Assembly: GCF_028553805.1 (NCBI RefSeq)
Contig: NZ_CP067140.1
Span: 2,728,001 to 2,792,000, forward strand
From: Paracoccus saliphilus
GTDB lineage: Bacteria > Pseudomonadota > Alphaproteobacteria > Rhodobacterales > Rhodobacteraceae
Length of the DNA stretch: 64,000 bases
Direction: 5' to 3'
The notes beneath the pieces are model-generated. The model did no database searches. It was not told the DNA's origin and saw only the letters and a list, made by a program, of their open reading frames with translations. The position numbers and the translations under genes were made by a program. Positions 37,346 through 47,448 of the stretch are shown here, one piece after another. The number at the start of each line of letters is the position of its first letter. Positions within the stretch are counted from its first letter, which is position 1.

Positions 37346-39718
37346 CTAGAACGGCACGTCCTGATCATTGCCTGCGGGCGTCACATAGGCGGCCTTGATC
37401 GTCTTGAACCCCGCCGCGAATTGCACGGTCAGCGTATCCTCGGCGATGCCCATGATCTGACCCTCGCCGAACTTGGCATGGCTGACCTTGTCCCCGACGC
37501 TGAAATGCGCAGCAGCCTCGGCATCGATGGTCACGGGCGCGCGCCGCGCCACTGGCGCCTTGCGCTCTGCCGCCCGCGCCTGCATCCGCTTCCATCCCGG
37601 CGAGTTATAGACATCCGCCTGCGCCGCCCGGTCATGCATATCGGTTCCGGGATTCGCCCCGGCAAAGGCCATTGCAGCCCCGTACCCGCCGCCATACAGC
37701 CCCGGCGGCGTCAGGACTTCGATATAGTCTTCGGGTAGTTCATCAATGAATCTTGACGGCATAGAGCTTTGCCATTGCCCGTATAACCGCCGGTTCCCGG
37801 CAAAGCTGATCACCGCCAGACGCTCAGCCCGGGTAATGCCGACATAGGCCAGCCGTCGCTCTTCCTCGAGGCCCTTGGTGCCGTTCTCGTCCATGGCGCG
37901 CTGGTTCGGGAACAGCCCATCCTCCCATCCCGGCAGGAAAACCACAGGGAATTCCAACCCCTTGGCACCGTGCAGGGTCATGATGCTGACCTCTTCCCCC
38001 GCCTCGCCATTGTCGCGATCCATGACCAGCGAAACATGCTCCAAGAAGCCCTGAAGATTGTCGAATTCCTCCAGCGCCTTGACCAGTTCCTTGAGGTTGT
38101 CAAGCCGCCCCGGCGCATCCGGCGATTTGTCGTTTTGCCACATGACGGTATAGCCGGACTCGTCCAGTATCCGCTCGGCCAGTTCGACATGGCTGGCCTC
38201 GGCATCCAGCGCATCGGCGCGCCAACGCCCATGCGACGCCACGAAATCGCGCAGATTGGCCAGCCCCTTGCCACCCAGTTGCCCCTCCTCCACCGCGATC
38301 CGCGCGCCTTCCAGCAGTGGCACCCCATGCTGCCGCGCCACGGCCTGGATCGTTTTCAGTGCCTTGTCGCCCACCCCCCGCTTGGGCGTATTCACGATCC
38401 GCTCGAAAGCCAGATCGTCGGAAGGGCTAACAACCAGCCGGAAATAGGCCATCGCATCGCGAATCTCGGCCCGTTCGTAAAAGCGCGGCCCGCCGATGAC
38501 GCGATAGGGCAAGCCGATAGTCATGAATCGGTCCTCGAAAGCCCGCATCTGATGGCTGGCACGCACCAGTATCGCGACATCATCCAGGCTGACTGCGTCC
38601 ATCCCGGCGCGGTGCCCGCCCTGGAATGCCTCGATCTCCTCGCCAATCCAGCGCGCCTCGGCCTCGCTGTCCCAATGCCCGATCAGGCGGACCTTCTCGC
38701 CCGCCTCCGACTCGGTCCAGAGCGTCTTGCCAAGCCGTCCGCTATTGGCAGCGATCAGCCCCGATGCCGCCGACAGGATCTGCGGGGTCGAACGATAGTT
38801 CTGCTCCAGCCGCACCACCTGCGCGCCGGGGAAATCCTGCTCGAAACGCAGGATATTGCCCACCTCGGCACCGCGCCAGCCATAGATCGACTGGTCGTCA
38901 TCGCCTACGCAGCAGATATTGCGATGCGCCTGCGCCAGCAGCCGCAACCACATGTATTGCGCGACATTGGTATCCTGATACTCGTCCACCAGAATATAGC
39001 GGAACCGTTCCTGCCAGCTTTTCAGCACATCGGGATACGCTTGGAACAGCGTTACGCAATGCATCAGCAGATCGCCGAAATCGACGGCGTTCAGCGACAA
39101 AAGCCGGTCCTGATAGGCCGCGTAAAGCTGCCCGCCCCAACCATCGAATGCCGCCTTCTCGCCCCTTGGCAGATTGGCCGGGGACAGGCAGCGGTTCTTC
39201 CAACCATCAATCAGATGCGCCAATTGCCGGGCCGGCCAGCGCTTTTCATCCAGGTTCTCGGCCTGGATCAGTTGTTTCAGAAGCCGGATCTGATCGTCGG
39301 TATCAAGGATGGTGAAGGCAGGTTTCAGATGCAGCTCGCCATTGCCGATCAGTTCCGCGTGCCGGCGCAGGATCTTGACGCAGATCGAATGGAAGGTGCC
39401 CAGCCACGGCATCCCCTCGACCGTCTCGCCCAACAGCGCGGTGATCCGGTTTTTCATCTCGCGCGCGGCCTTGTTGGTGAATGTGACGGCCAGAATTTGC
39501 CCCGGCCGCGCCTTTCCCAGCATCAGCAGATGCGCGATGCGCGTGGTCAGCGCCCGGGTCTTGCCGGTCCCCGCCCCGGCCAGCATCAGCACCGGCCCCT
39601 CCAAAGTCTCGACGGCGGCGCGTTGAGCCGGGTTCAGACCTTCAAGATAGGGCGCGGGCCGCGCGGCAAGGGCACGTTGCGACAGCGGGACGGTATCGGA
39701 ATCATCAATCGGCTCCAT
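37346..39718 (-). CDS. UvrD/PcrA-type ATP-dependent DNA helicase
   Basis: Superfamily 1 helicase of 790 residues. Motif I is AGAGTGKT (about residue 48), Ia TFTNKAAREMK, II LVDEYQDTN, III GDDDQSIYGWRGA, IV QNYRST, V TLHGAKGLEF and VI VGITRAERLAVISFAG. The C-terminal end (VGDKVSHAKFGEGQIMGI, TVQFAAGFKTI) is the Tudor-like domain that contacts RNA polymerase in PcrA/UvrD. Likely acts in nucleotide excision repair and replication. The ATG at 39718 is preferred over 39748 by family alignment. Confidence 0.95.
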   Translation of the reverse strand: MEPIDDSDTVPLSQRALAARPAPYLEGLNPAQRAAVETLEGPVLMLAGAGTGKTRALTTRIAHLLMLGKARPGQILAVTFTNKAAREMKNRITALLGETVEGMPWLGTFHSICVKILRRHAELIGNGELHLKPAFTILDTDDQIRLLKQLIQAENLDEKRWPARQLAHLIDGWKNRCLSPANLPRGEKAAFDGWGGQLYAAYQDRLLSLNAVDFGDLLMHCVTLFQAYPDVLKSWQERFRYILVDEYQDTNVAQYMWLRLLAQAHRNICCVGDDDQSIYGWRGAEVGNILRFEQDFPGAQVVRLEQNYRSTPQILSAASGLIAANSGRLGKTLWTESEAGEKVRLIGHWDSEAEARWIGEEIEAFQGGHRAGMDAVSLDDVAILVRASHQMRAFEDRFMTIGLPYRVIGGPRFYERAEIRDAMAYFRLVVSPSDDLAFERIVNTPKRGVGDKALKTIQAVARQHGVPLLEGARIAVEEGQLGGKGLANLRDFVASHGRWRADALDAEASHVELAERILDESGYTVMWQNDKSPDAPGRLDNLKELVKALEEFDNLQGFLEHVSLVMDRDNGEAGEEVSIMTLHGAKGLEFPVVFLPGWEDGLFPNQRAMDENGTKGLEEERRLAYVGITRAERLAVISFAGNRRLYGQWQSSMPSRFIDELPEDYIEVLTPPGLYGGGYGAAMAFAGANPGTDMHDRAAQADVYNSPGWKRMQARAAERKAPVARRAPVTIDAEAAAHFSVGDKVSHAKFGEGQIMGIAEDTLTVQFAAGFKTIKAAYVTPAGNDQDVPF

Positions 39719-39812
39719 AGCGGCAACATAACCGCGACCGCGCCACAAGGAAAGTCGATGTTCATTATTTGTTCATCCTAAACGAAAGAATGCCGCCTTG
39801 TCCTAATCTCAC

Positions 39813-39856
39813 TTCTTCTTTGTCCAAATACCTCGGGGTCCGGGGCGGAGCCCCGG
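39813..39856 (-). repeat. Dispersed 3'-end element, copy 6
   Basis: Read on the minus strand, a 7-bp stem CCGGGGC/GCCCCGG (39856-39840) is followed by CCCCGAGGTATTTGGACAAA and GAAGAA (39838-39813). It lies about 43 bases after the PPC-like gene stop in the same orientation. Outer sequence CGGCTATCGCGGGACGC resembles that of copy 1. Confidence 0.72.
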
Positions 39857-39898
39857 CTATCGCGGGACGCAATATGAACCCTCTCCGGCCAAACCGTC

Positions 39899-40705
39899 CT
39901 ACTCCTCACGCAGCAGGATCAGTTCCGCCGTGACGCAAACGGGATTACGGCCCGGCTCCAGCCGCCCCGAGGCCCGGATCCCATCGATCCCGACAATATC
40001 GATGGCGATATCCGTCGCGCTCTCCGTCGCCCGCCCGTCGGAGATCAGGAATTCGCTCGCATGGATGTCCAGAACGGCGCCATCGGCAAAACGGGCCGTA
40101 TTCAGGCTGCCTATTCCCTCGACCCGAGCGCCGGACCAGCCCAATTCTTTCACTGCATCCGCCACCCCGGCACAAAGATCGACATGCGGTGCGATCCGCA
40201 AAAGCGCGGCATCCGCTTTCCCGGCAATCCCGCCTGTCGGCTTGAAAAGAGTAAAGGCAGTCTCGCTATCCTCCTCTGCCCTGAAACGCGCATCAGGAAA
40301 CAGCAGAACCTCGGCCTGAACCGGGCGAGTCAACCGCGAGGCATCCAGCAACAGGTGCCCCATCGTCTCGCCCCAAAGCCCATGGCAATGCCCGAACATC
40401 CGGCCTTCGCGCCAGCCCCAGACAATCCCCGCCCGATGGATCGGCGCATCCGGCAAGTCGCGGGGCGCGGAATACCATGCGCCATGCACACCGTCCGTCG
40501 CTCGGTCAGGCAGCACGAAACGCAGATCGCCCCGTGCATCGGCGAATGTGATCCAGGCGCTGTCGACGCCTTCCAGAGCCTCGGCAATGACGGCCTCCAG
40601 AGGCTTTCCCGCTGCCAGAGTGACGGATCGGCGCTCGACCCGGCTTCGCGCCAATATCAGGCGCGGCCCATCTGCTGGGCCGGGATGGCGCAAGGTTTCA
40701 GCCAT
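39899..40705 (-). CDS. PPC/DUF296-like domain protein
   Basis: Protein of 268 residues. Two similar halves look PPC-like (DUF296): the first has LEAVIAEALEGVDSAWITFA and GHCHGLWGETMGHLLLDASR with TRPVQAEVLLF; the second is more divergent. In bacteria PPC domains are trimeric and of unclear function. The gene overlaps the acyl-CoA ligase gene by 8 bases and is third in a thiolase-ligase-PPC operon, so a role with that pathway is likely. Assignment to the family is by pattern and moderate. Confidence 0.6.
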   Translation of the reverse strand: MAETLRHPGPADGPRLILARSRVERRSVTLAAGKPLEAVIAEALEGVDSAWITFADARGDLRFVLPDRATDGVHGAWYSAPRDLPDAPIHRAGIVWGWREGRMFGHCHGLWGETMGHLLLDASRLTRPVQAEVLLFPDARFRAEEDSETAFTLFKPTGGIAGKADAALLRIAPHVDLCAGVADAVKELGWSGARVEGIGSLNTARFADGAVLDIHASEFLISDGRATESATDIAIDIVGIDGIRASGRLEPGRNPVCVTAELILLREE

Positions 40706-42251
40706 TTCCGGCCTCGTTATCGCGGCGGATCAATTCCTCGCGGACCAGCTTCTTGGTGATCTTGCCATAGCCAGATTTCGGCAACGCCTCCCAGAACAGG
40801 AACCTTTTGGGCAGCTTGTAGCGGGCGATCTTCGGCCCCAGCCACGCCTCCATGTCGGGTTGCGCATCGCCGCGCGCCACGCAGATCGCCACGCCGACCT
40901 CGCCCCATTTCGGGTCCGGCATGCCGAGCACGGCGCATTCCGCGACATCGGGATGCAGCAGCAATTTCTCTTCGATCTCGCGCGGATGGATATTCGAGCC
41001 ACCCGAGATGAACATGTCGCTTTCGCGCCCGGTCAGATAGAAAAAGCCGCGCTCGTCCATATGGCCCAGATCGCCGGTGCGGAACCAGCCGTTGCGGAAG
41101 CTCTTGGCATTGGCCTCGGGGTTGTTCCAGTAGCCCGCGAAAACCGCGCCGCCGGTGATGCAAAGCTCGCCCGTCTCGCCGGGGGGCAAGGGATTGCCCG
41201 CCTCGTCCTGGATCTCGATCTGGATGCCGGTGCGGGGGTAGCCGCATGATCCCTCCAGCACCCAACCCTCGCCGGTTTCATGCAGGTGCGCGGGCAGAAC
41301 GGTGATGCAGCCCGTCACCTCTCCCAATCCGAAATACTGCACCAATACGGGACCGAGCTTTTCCAGCGCCCGGATCTGGTCGGCGCGATACATCGGCGCA
41401 CCGGCATAGATGACATGGCGCAGGCTGGAATGATCGAACCGGTCGACCGCCGGATCTTCGGTCAGCAGCTTCACGATGGTCGGCACGGTGAACATGTTCG
41501 AGACGCGGTGCGTTTCAACCAGCCGCCAAATCTCGGCGGGATCGAAGCCTTTTTCCGGCAGGATCGTGACCGCCCCTCGCGCCACCTGCAGCATCTGGTG
41601 GATGCCCGCCCCGTGGCTGAGCGGCGCGACGACCAGCGAGGCGTCCTGCTCGGTCGTGCCGGGGATCAGGTCGGCAAGGTGGTTGGCGATGACAAAGCCC
41701 ATCTGCCCATGGGTCAGCACCGCCGCCTTGGGCTTGCCGGTCGAGCCGGAGGTAAAGAACAGCCAGGCCGGGTTGTCGCGCTCTACATCCGTGGCGCGCA
41801 GCGGGGCATTATCCTGAGCGGCCAAGGCCTCGTCGATATCGGGGCCGAAATCGGCCTGCCCGATGACCAGCACCGGCAAACCCATATCGGCGTGATCGGG
41901 ATAATCCGCATGGCAGATCAGCAGCTTTGGCTGCGCCAGCTCCACCATCCAACGCAGATCGTCCGGCGCGCCGCGGAAATTCGCGGGCACCCAGATGGCA
42001 CCCAGTTTCAGGCAGGCCCAGAGACTTTCCCACATCTGGTTGTTGTTCGGCGATTGCACCAGCACCCGGTCGCCCTTGCCCACACCCTGCGCCGCCAGCA
42101 GCCGGGCCATCGCGTCCACGCGGGCGCGCATCTGTGACCAGCTCCAGCGTTGCTCGCCCCAGATCATCGCCGGATGGTCAGGCAGGCGTCGGGCAGTCTG
42201 GTCCAGCAGGTGGCCAAGGTTCATCGTCCGGGTGGAACAGGGCAGGTTCAT
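40698..42251 (-). CDS. AMP-dependent acyl-CoA synthetase/ligase
   Basis: Adenylate-forming enzyme of 517 residues. The P-loop is [20 protein letters not shown] (about residue 168), A5-like QYFGLGEVTG, hinge YLTGRESDMFISGGSNIHPR and the catalytic Lys is in PKSGYGKITKK. It activates an unknown carboxylic acid to its CoA thioester. Its start overlaps the thiolase stop, and the PPC-like gene follows. A divergent TRAP transporter may import the substrate. Confidence 0.9.
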   Translation of the reverse strand: MNLPCSTRTMNLGHLLDQTARRLPDHPAMIWGEQRWSWSQMRARVDAMARLLAAQGVGKGDRVLVQSPNNNQMWESLWACLKLGAIWVPANFRGAPDDLRWMVELAQPKLLICHADYPDHADMGLPVLVIGQADFGPDIDEALAAQDNAPLRATDVERDNPAWLFFTSGSTGKPKAAVLTHGQMGFVIANHLADLIPGTTEQDASLVVAPLSHGAGIHQMLQVARGAVTILPEKGFDPAEIWRLVETHRVSNMFTVPTIVKLLTEDPAVDRFDHSSLRHVIYAGAPMYRADQIRALEKLGPVLVQYFGLGEVTGCITVLPAHLHETGEGWVLEGSCGYPRTGIQIEIQDEAGNPLPPGETGELCITGGAVFAGYWNNPEANAKSFRNGWFRTGDLGHMDERGFFYLTGRESDMFISGGSNIHPREIEEKLLLHPDVAECAVLGMPDPKWGEVGVAICVARGDAQPDMEAWLGPKIARYKLPKRFLFWEALPKSGYGKITKKLVREELIRRDNEAGNG

Positions 42252-43444
42252 TTCACCCTCTCAAGGATCGAGACGTAATTGGCGACCGCAGCCCCGCCCA
42301 TGTTGAAGACCCCCGCCAGCGCGGCATCCGGGATCTGCATCGCCCCGGCCTCGTCAGCCAGTTGCATCGCGGCCATGACATGCTGTGAAACGCCGGTGGC
42401 ACCGATGGGGTGACCGCGCGATTTCAACCCGCCCGAGGGATTCACCGGCAACCTGCCGCCGCGCGCGGTGACGCCCTCGGCAATGATGCGCCCGCCCTGC
42501 CCACGCTCGGCCAGTCCCATCGCCTCGTATTCCAATAATTCGGCGACGGTGAAGCAATCATGCGTTTCGACCAGCGACAGGTCGTCCAGCGACACGCCCG
42601 CCTGCGCCAACCCCTGCGCCCATGCCCGCCTTGCCCCGGCAAATTCAAGCGGATCGCGGCGGGACAGTGGCAGATAGTCATTGGCCTGACGCTGCGCACG
42701 GAATGCGATGGCACGCGGGGCGTCCGCGGCAATATCGGGATGCGCGATCACCAGCGCCGCCGCCCCGTCCGAGACCAGCGAGCAGTCGGTGCGCCTCAGC
42801 GGTCCTGCCGCGATGGGGTTCTTGTCACTGACGGTATTGCAGAAATCGAAGCCGAAATCCTTCTGCATGTGCGCATAGGGGTTCAGCGCGCCATTGGCGT
42901 GGTTCTTGGCCGCAATCATCGCAAGCTCGCGCGAAGCATCTCCGTAGCGCTGGAAATAGCTGTTGGCGATGCCCCCGAAGACGCCCGCGAAACCGCCCGG
43001 CGTATCGCCCTCCTCGCTGCGATAAGATGCACCGAGCAGGATATCCCCGATCTCGGCGCCCGGCGTAGCGGTCATCTTCTCGGCCCCGATCACCAGCGCC
43101 ACGCGCCCCCGCCCCGATCCGATGAAATCCAGTGCCGCCGTGATCGCCGCCGAGCCGGTGGCGCAGGCATTCTCCAGCCGCACGGCGGGCGTATGCGCCA
43201 GCCCATCGGCGCCAAGCGCGACCAGCGCCGCCTCGAACCCCTGTTTCTGGAAACCGCCGTTGAAGACGCCGACGAAAATCCCCTCGACCTGATCGGCGGA
43301 CATGGCGGCGTGATCCAGCGCGGCGCTGGTGACCTCGGCCATCAGCGCCTCGACATCCGGGGCCTCGGATTTGCCGAAACGGCTATGGGCCCATCCGATG
43401 ATCTGCCCTTCGGGCGCGGACGACAGATTGCTGTGATCGGTCAT
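42248..43444 (-). CDS. Thiolase family protein (SCP-x-like)
   Basis: Protein of 398 residues of the non-classical (SCP-x/archaeal-like) thiolase group. The active-site Cys is in LENACATGSAAITAA, and His residues are in VETHDCFTVAE and SRGHPIGATG. The ATG at 43444 (MTDHSNLSSAPEG) has GGAGG upstream. Probably cleaves or transfers acyl groups at the last step of a beta-oxidation-like route. First gene of the thiolase-ligase-PPC operon. Confidence 0.9.
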   Translation of the reverse strand: MTDHSNLSSAPEGQIIGWAHSRFGKSEAPDVEALMAEVTSAALDHAAMSADQVEGIFVGVFNGGFQKQGFEAALVALGADGLAHTPAVRLENACATGSAAITAALDFIGSGRGRVALVIGAEKMTATPGAEIGDILLGASYRSEEGDTPGGFAGVFGGIANSYFQRYGDASRELAMIAAKNHANGALNPYAHMQKDFGFDFCNTVSDKNPIAAGPLRRTDCSLVSDGAAALVIAHPDIAADAPRAIAFRAQRQANDYLPLSRRDPLEFAGARRAWAQGLAQAGVSLDDLSLVETHDCFTVAELLEYEAMGLAERGQGGRIIAEGVTARGGRLPVNPSGGLKSRGHPIGATGVSQHVMAAMQLADEAGAMQIPDAALAGVFNMGGAAVANYVSILERVK

Positions 43445-43566
43445 GTATTCCTCCGTTGCCGCGGCAGGGAACGTTCCCCTGCGTGACGGTTTTTCGCTGC
43501 GCGACATATTGTGCCGCTCGGCCAATTCCGTAAAGATGCCCCGAAATTCGATCGGGAGGAATTACG

Positions 43567-44553
43567 ATGTTCACGAAAATGGCCCTTGGGCTGACAACCG
43601 CGCTTGCCCTGTGCCTGCCCGCCAGCGCCGAATCGCTGCGCCTGTCGCATAATACCGGCGACACGACGACATGGCAGCAAGGCGCCGACAAATTCGCAGA
43701 GCTTCTGGCCGCAGAAACCGGCGACGAATACGAGGTCCGGGTCTTTCCGAATGCCCAGCTTTCGGGTGGCGACCAGATGAAACAGGCCGAGATGACCGGG
43801 CGCGGCGCCATCGACCTGGTGCTGACCTCGGCCATCAACGTCACCCCGCTGGCGCCGGAAATGGCCGCCTTCTCGCTGCCCTATCTGTATGCCGATTACG
43901 ACGCGGTGGACCGCACCACGGCGGGCAAGGCCGGCGACAAGATGGAAGAGATCATGGCAGGCCACGGCATCCGCATCCTCGCATGGGGCGAGAACGGGTT
44001 CCGCGAGGTGACCAATTCCAAGCATCCGATCAAATCGCCCGAGGACATGAACGGCCTCAAGATGCGCGTCGCGGGCCCGATGTATATCGACGTGATGAAC
44101 GATCTGGGCGCCAACCCGCAGCAGATGCAATGGACCGAGACCTTCCCGGCGCTGCAGCAAGGTGTCGTGGACGGGCAGGAGAACCCCATCGGCGCGGTGA
44201 TCATCCCCCAGCGCGTCTACGAGGTGCAGAAATATATCACGCCATGGCATTACAGCTATGACCCGCTGTTCCTCGGCATCTCGAAAGAGAAATGGGATGG
44301 CCTCGACGACGAGACCAGGGCGCAGTTCCAGAAGGCCGCCGACGAGGCGATGGCCTACCAGATCGAGATCAGCCGCGAAGCCACCGCCGAAGGGCTGGAA
44401 TTCCTGAAGGAGCAGGGCATGGAAGTCTATGAACCCACGCCCGAGGATCTGGCGGCCTTCAAGGAGGCGACACAGCCCAGCTTCGACAAATGGTCCGAGC
44501 AGATCGGCGCCGATATCGTCAAGCTGTTCACCGACGAAGCAAGCGCGCAGTAA
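43567..44553 (+). CDS. TRAP transporter solute-binding protein (DctP type)
   Basis: Periplasmic binding protein of 328 residues. Signal peptide is MALGLTTALALCLPASA; the conserved Arg region is NGLKMRVAGPMYIDVMNDLG and VVDGQENPIG follows, both DctP hallmarks that position a ligand carboxylate. GGGAGG precedes the ATG. It leads a three-gene TRAP operon divergent from the thiolase operon. The ligand is unknown, probably an organic acid activated by the neighbouring ligase. Confidence 0.93.
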   Translation: MFTKMALGLTTALALCLPASAESLRLSHNTGDTTTWQQGADKFAELLAAETGDEYEVRVFPNAQLSGGDQMKQAEMTGRGAIDLVLTSAINVTPLAPEMAAFSLPYLYADYDAVDRTTAGKAGDKMEEIMAGHGIRILAWGENGFREVTNSKHPIKSPEDMNGLKMRVAGPMYIDVMNDLGANPQQMQWTETFPALQQGVVDGQENPIGAVIIPQRVYEVQKYITPWHYSYDPLFLGISKEKWDGLDDETRAQFQKAADEAMAYQIEISREATAEGLEFLKEQGMEVYEPTPEDLAAFKEATQPSFDKWSEQIGADIVKLFTDEASAQ

Positions 44554-45018
44554 ATGCGCCTGCTGCTGGATCAGTTCGAGAAACTCGTCTGCGCGGTGCT
44601 GCTCTTGCTGATGACGCTGCTTGGCTTTGCCAATGTCGTCGTCCGCTACGGCACCAACCAGTCGCTGGCCGCGACCGAGGAATTGCTGACCGGCGGCTTC
44701 GTGCTGCTGACGGTCTTCGGTGCGGCCATCGCCGCGCGGCGGGGCGAGCACCTGGCTGTCGAACTGGTCACCAACATGCTGCCCGCCCCCTTGCGGCGGG
44801 CGGTTATCGTCATTGCCACCCTGCTGTCGGTGCTGCTGCTGGCCGCCTCGGTCTGGTTTTGCTGGCAGTTATTGCTCAACCAGATGGGCAACGGCATGCG
44901 CAGCTATGCGCTTGGCCTGCCGCTCTGGTGGTATTCCGCCGGCCTGCCCTTCGGCTTTGCGCTGGTGCTGATCCGCTATGTCCAGGCAGCACTGAAAGGT
45001 CCGGCACGCAATGATTGA
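44554..45018 (+). CDS. TRAP transporter small membrane subunit (DctQ)
   Basis: Protein of 154 residues with four membrane segments (VCAVLLLLMTLLGFANVVVR, LLTGGFVLLTVFGAAIAARR, VIVIATLLSVLLLAASVWFC, PLWWYSAGLPFGFALVLIRY). The start codon follows the DctP stop with no spacer, and the end overlaps dctM by 8 bases. It scaffolds the large subunit. Confidence 0.92.
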   Translation: MRLLLDQFEKLVCAVLLLLMTLLGFANVVVRYGTNQSLAATEELLTGGFVLLTVFGAAIAARRGEHLAVELVTNMLPAPLRRAVIVIATLLSVLLLAASVWFCWQLLLNQMGNGMRSYALGLPLWWYSAGLPFGFALVLIRYVQAALKGPARND

Positions 45019-46312
45019 TATCGGCGCGGGCAGCATGATGGTCGGGCTGTTCTTCCTGTTCCTGATCCTGCGGGTCCCGGTCGCCTTCGCGCTCGGCCTG
45101 TCAGCCCTGGCGGCGATGTGGCAGCTTGGCTTCGGCCTCGATCTGGTCGGAGATCTGCTGAGTGCCAGCATCGGGAAATTCTCGCTGCTGGCGATCCCCT
45201 TCTTCATCCTCGCCGGTAACCTGATGGGCAAGCTGGGCATTGCCGACCGGATGATCCGTTTTTTCCGGGTTCTGGTCGGAGGGCTGCCGGGCGGCATGGG
45301 GCTTGTCGGCACGGTGGTTTGCCTGTTCTGGGGCGCGGTCAGCGGCTCCGGCCCCGCCTCGGTCGCCGCCATCGGCCCGATGATCATCAAATCCATGGAA
45401 GACGACGGCTATTCCCGGGCCTTCGCGGCCGGGCTGGTCAGCACCGGCGCGGCCATGTCCATCGTCATCCCACCCTCGATCGGGCTGGTCATCTATGGCG
45501 TTCTGGCCGAAACCTCGATCGCCGACCTGTTCATCGCCGCGATCATCCCCGGCCTCGTCTGTGGCGCGCTGATGCTCTGCGCCCTGCCTTTCGGCCGGGT
45601 CAAGAACGCGACGGCCACGAAGGCACTGAGCCCGAATCCCTATCCCGGCCTGTCCTATGGCGCGGCGCTATGGCGCAGCTTCATGGACAGTTTCTGGGGG
45701 CTGATGACCCCGGTGGTGATCCTGGGCGGCATCTATTCCGGCATCTTCACCCCGACCGAGGCCGCCATCGTCGCCTCGGTCTATGCGTTGGCGGTCGGCG
45801 GGCTGGCCTATCGCACGTTGAACATTCGCGGCCTCTATGAATGCCTTGCCGACAGCGCGGCAGGATCTTCGGTGGTGATGCTGGTTGTCGCCTATGCCGG
45901 GCTGTTCGGTTGGGTGGTCACCGTGGATGACCTGATCGGGCAGTATTCCGGCGCGCTTCTGGGATTGTCGCAGAACCAATGGGTGATCCTCGCGGTGATC
46001 ATGCTGGTGGTGCTGGTCGCGGGCATGTTCATGGATGCGGTGACGATCATGTTCATCTGCCTGCCGATCTTCCTGCCGGTGATGCGAGAGCTGCAATGGG
46101 ATCCGATCTGGTTCGGCGTGCTGATCATGGTCAACCTCGCCATCGGCCTGATCACCCCGCCGGTCGGGATCAATCTTTACGTGGCCGCCAATATCACCCG
46201 CCTACCGCTGGAGAAAGTTGCCCGCGGCGCGCTGCCATTCCTGCTGACCAGCGTGATCGGCCTGGCCATCATCGCGGCTTTCCCGGGACTGACGCAGGTG
46301 CTACTGCCCTAG
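45011..46312 (+). CDS. TRAP transporter large permease subunit (DctM)
   Basis: Membrane protein of 433 residues with about 12 segments. Family motifs include [40 protein letters not shown] (the first Na+ site region), [20 protein letters not shown] and [20 protein letters not shown]. It performs Na+-coupled uptake with DctP and DctQ. Its TAG stop shares bases with the convergent flavin-dependent oxidoreductase stop (CTAG). Confidence 0.94.
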   Translation: MIDIGAGSMMVGLFFLFLILRVPVAFALGLSALAAMWQLGFGLDLVGDLLSASIGKFSLLAIPFFILAGNLMGKLGIADRMIRFFRVLVGGLPGGMGLVGTVVCLFWGAVSGSGPASVAAIGPMIIKSMEDDGYSRAFAAGLVSTGAAMSIVIPPSIGLVIYGVLAETSIADLFIAAIIPGLVCGALMLCALPFGRVKNATATKALSPNPYPGLSYGAALWRSFMDSFWGLMTPVVILGGIYSGIFTPTEAAIVASVYALAVGGLAYRTLNIRGLYECLADSAAGSSVVMLVVAYAGLFGWVVTVDDLIGQYSGALLGLSQNQWVILAVIMLVVLVAGMFMDAVTIMFICLPIFLPVMRELQWDPIWFGVLIMVNLAIGLITPPVGINLYVAANITRLPLEKVARGALPFLLTSVIGLAIIAAFPGLTQVLLP

Positions 46313-47298
46313 AGGTCCTGCATCGCCCCGGCAGCGATCTCGAAACTGCGCAGCCTCGCGGCGTGATCATGGATCTGACCGGTGAGGATCACCTCGTCAG
46401 GTTCATGCGTCTCGATCAGCGCGGCAAGCTGATCGCGCACCTGCTCGCGGTTTCCGACAGCGGTGATCCGCAGGGCCTGATCGACCATGCGCCGCATCTG
46501 CGGGGTGATCTCGGCATCGAGATCGCGGGTCGGGCGAGGCAGCTTGCCGGGCATCCCGGTGCGAAGCCGCGCAAAGGCCAGTTGCATCGTCGTGCGCAGG
46601 TAATGCGCATCGTCTGAATCATCTGCGGCAAAGACATTGATCGCCAGCATCGCCCTTGGCTTCTCATTCCAGCGAGACGGGCGGAAACGATCGCGATAGA
46701 CAGCCAGTGCCTGCTCCAGATCGCCTGGGGCGAAATGGCTGGCGAAGGCATAGGGCAGCCCCAGATGCGCGGCCAGTTGCGCCCCGAACAAGCTGCTGCC
46801 CAGGATCCAGACCGGAACCTCCGTGCCTTCCCCGGGCAGCGCCCGCACCGTCGCGCCGGGACGTTCTGGCCCGAAGTAATCCAGAAGCTCCACCACGTCC
46901 TGCGGAAAACTGTCGGCCATCGGATCACGCCTCAGCGCCCGTATCACCGCGCCATCACCGCCCGGAGCCCGCCCCAGCCCCAGATCGATCCGGTCGGGAA
47001 AGGCCGTCGCCAGCGTGCCGAAAGCCTCGGCCACGGTCAGCGGCGCGTGATTGGGCAGCATGATCCCGCCCGCCCCTACGCGCATCCGTTCGGTCGCCTG
47101 TGCCACCAGCGATATCAGCACCGCCGTCGCGGCGCTGGCGATACCGGGCATGTTGTGATGCTCGGCCATCCAGTAGCGGGAATAGCCCCAGCCCTCGGCA
47201 TGCCGGGCAAGGTCGATCGTGTTGGAAATGGCATCCGCCGCGGTAAAGCCCTCGGGCACCGGCGACAGATCAAGAAGGGAGTAAGGAATGCTGCTCAT
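46309..47298 (-). CDS. LLM class flavin-dependent oxidoreductase
   Basis: Luciferase-like monooxygenase-fold protein of 329 residues. It starts [19 protein letters not shown] and has [28 protein letters not shown] and [11 protein letters not shown], typical of the YhbW/MsnO8 group. Probably uses FMN; the substrate is unknown. Convergent with the TRAP operon; the two stop codons overlap in a CTAG. Confidence 0.9.
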   Translation of the reverse strand: MSSIPYSLLDLSPVPEGFTAADAISNTIDLARHAEGWGYSRYWMAEHHNMPGIASAATAVLISLVAQATERMRVGAGGIMLPNHAPLTVAEAFGTLATAFPDRIDLGLGRAPGGDGAVIRALRRDPMADSFPQDVVELLDYFGPERPGATVRALPGEGTEVPVWILGSSLFGAQLAAHLGLPYAFASHFAPGDLEQALAVYRDRFRPSRWNEKPRAMLAINVFAADDSDDAHYLRTTMQLAFARLRTGMPGKLPRPTRDLDAEITPQMRRMVDQALRITAVGNREQVRDQLAALIETHEPDEVILTGQIHDHAARLRSFEIAAGAMQDL

Positions 47299-47364
47299 AT
47301 GCCGCAGTTATGCAGCCCGGCATCAAATGCAATAGCTGCATTTGCATATTCTGCAATCCACCCC

Positions 47365-47434
47365 TTTCTTCTTCAGGAAGATATCCTCGGGGGTGAATTG
47401 CGCGTCAGCGCAAGAGGGGGCGCGAGCGCCCCCT
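47365..47434 (-). repeat. Dispersed 3'-end element, copy 7
   Basis: Read on the minus strand: a 9-bp stem AGGGGGCGC/GCGCCCCCT (47434-47415), a second stem TTGCGC/GCGCAA (47413-47398), then TTCACCCCCGAGGATATC and a TGAAGAAGAAA run (47397-47365). It starts 15 bases after the acetyltransferase stop. Order and sequence match copy 9 closely, with compensatory changes in the second stem. Confidence 0.82.
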
Positions 47435-47448
47435 TTCATCCCCAAACA

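Noticed and set aside
37970..39781. A 603-codon open frame antisense to the UvrD-type helicase
   Set aside because: The helicase carries every SF1 motif; the antisense translation resembles no protein and has no ribosome-binding site.
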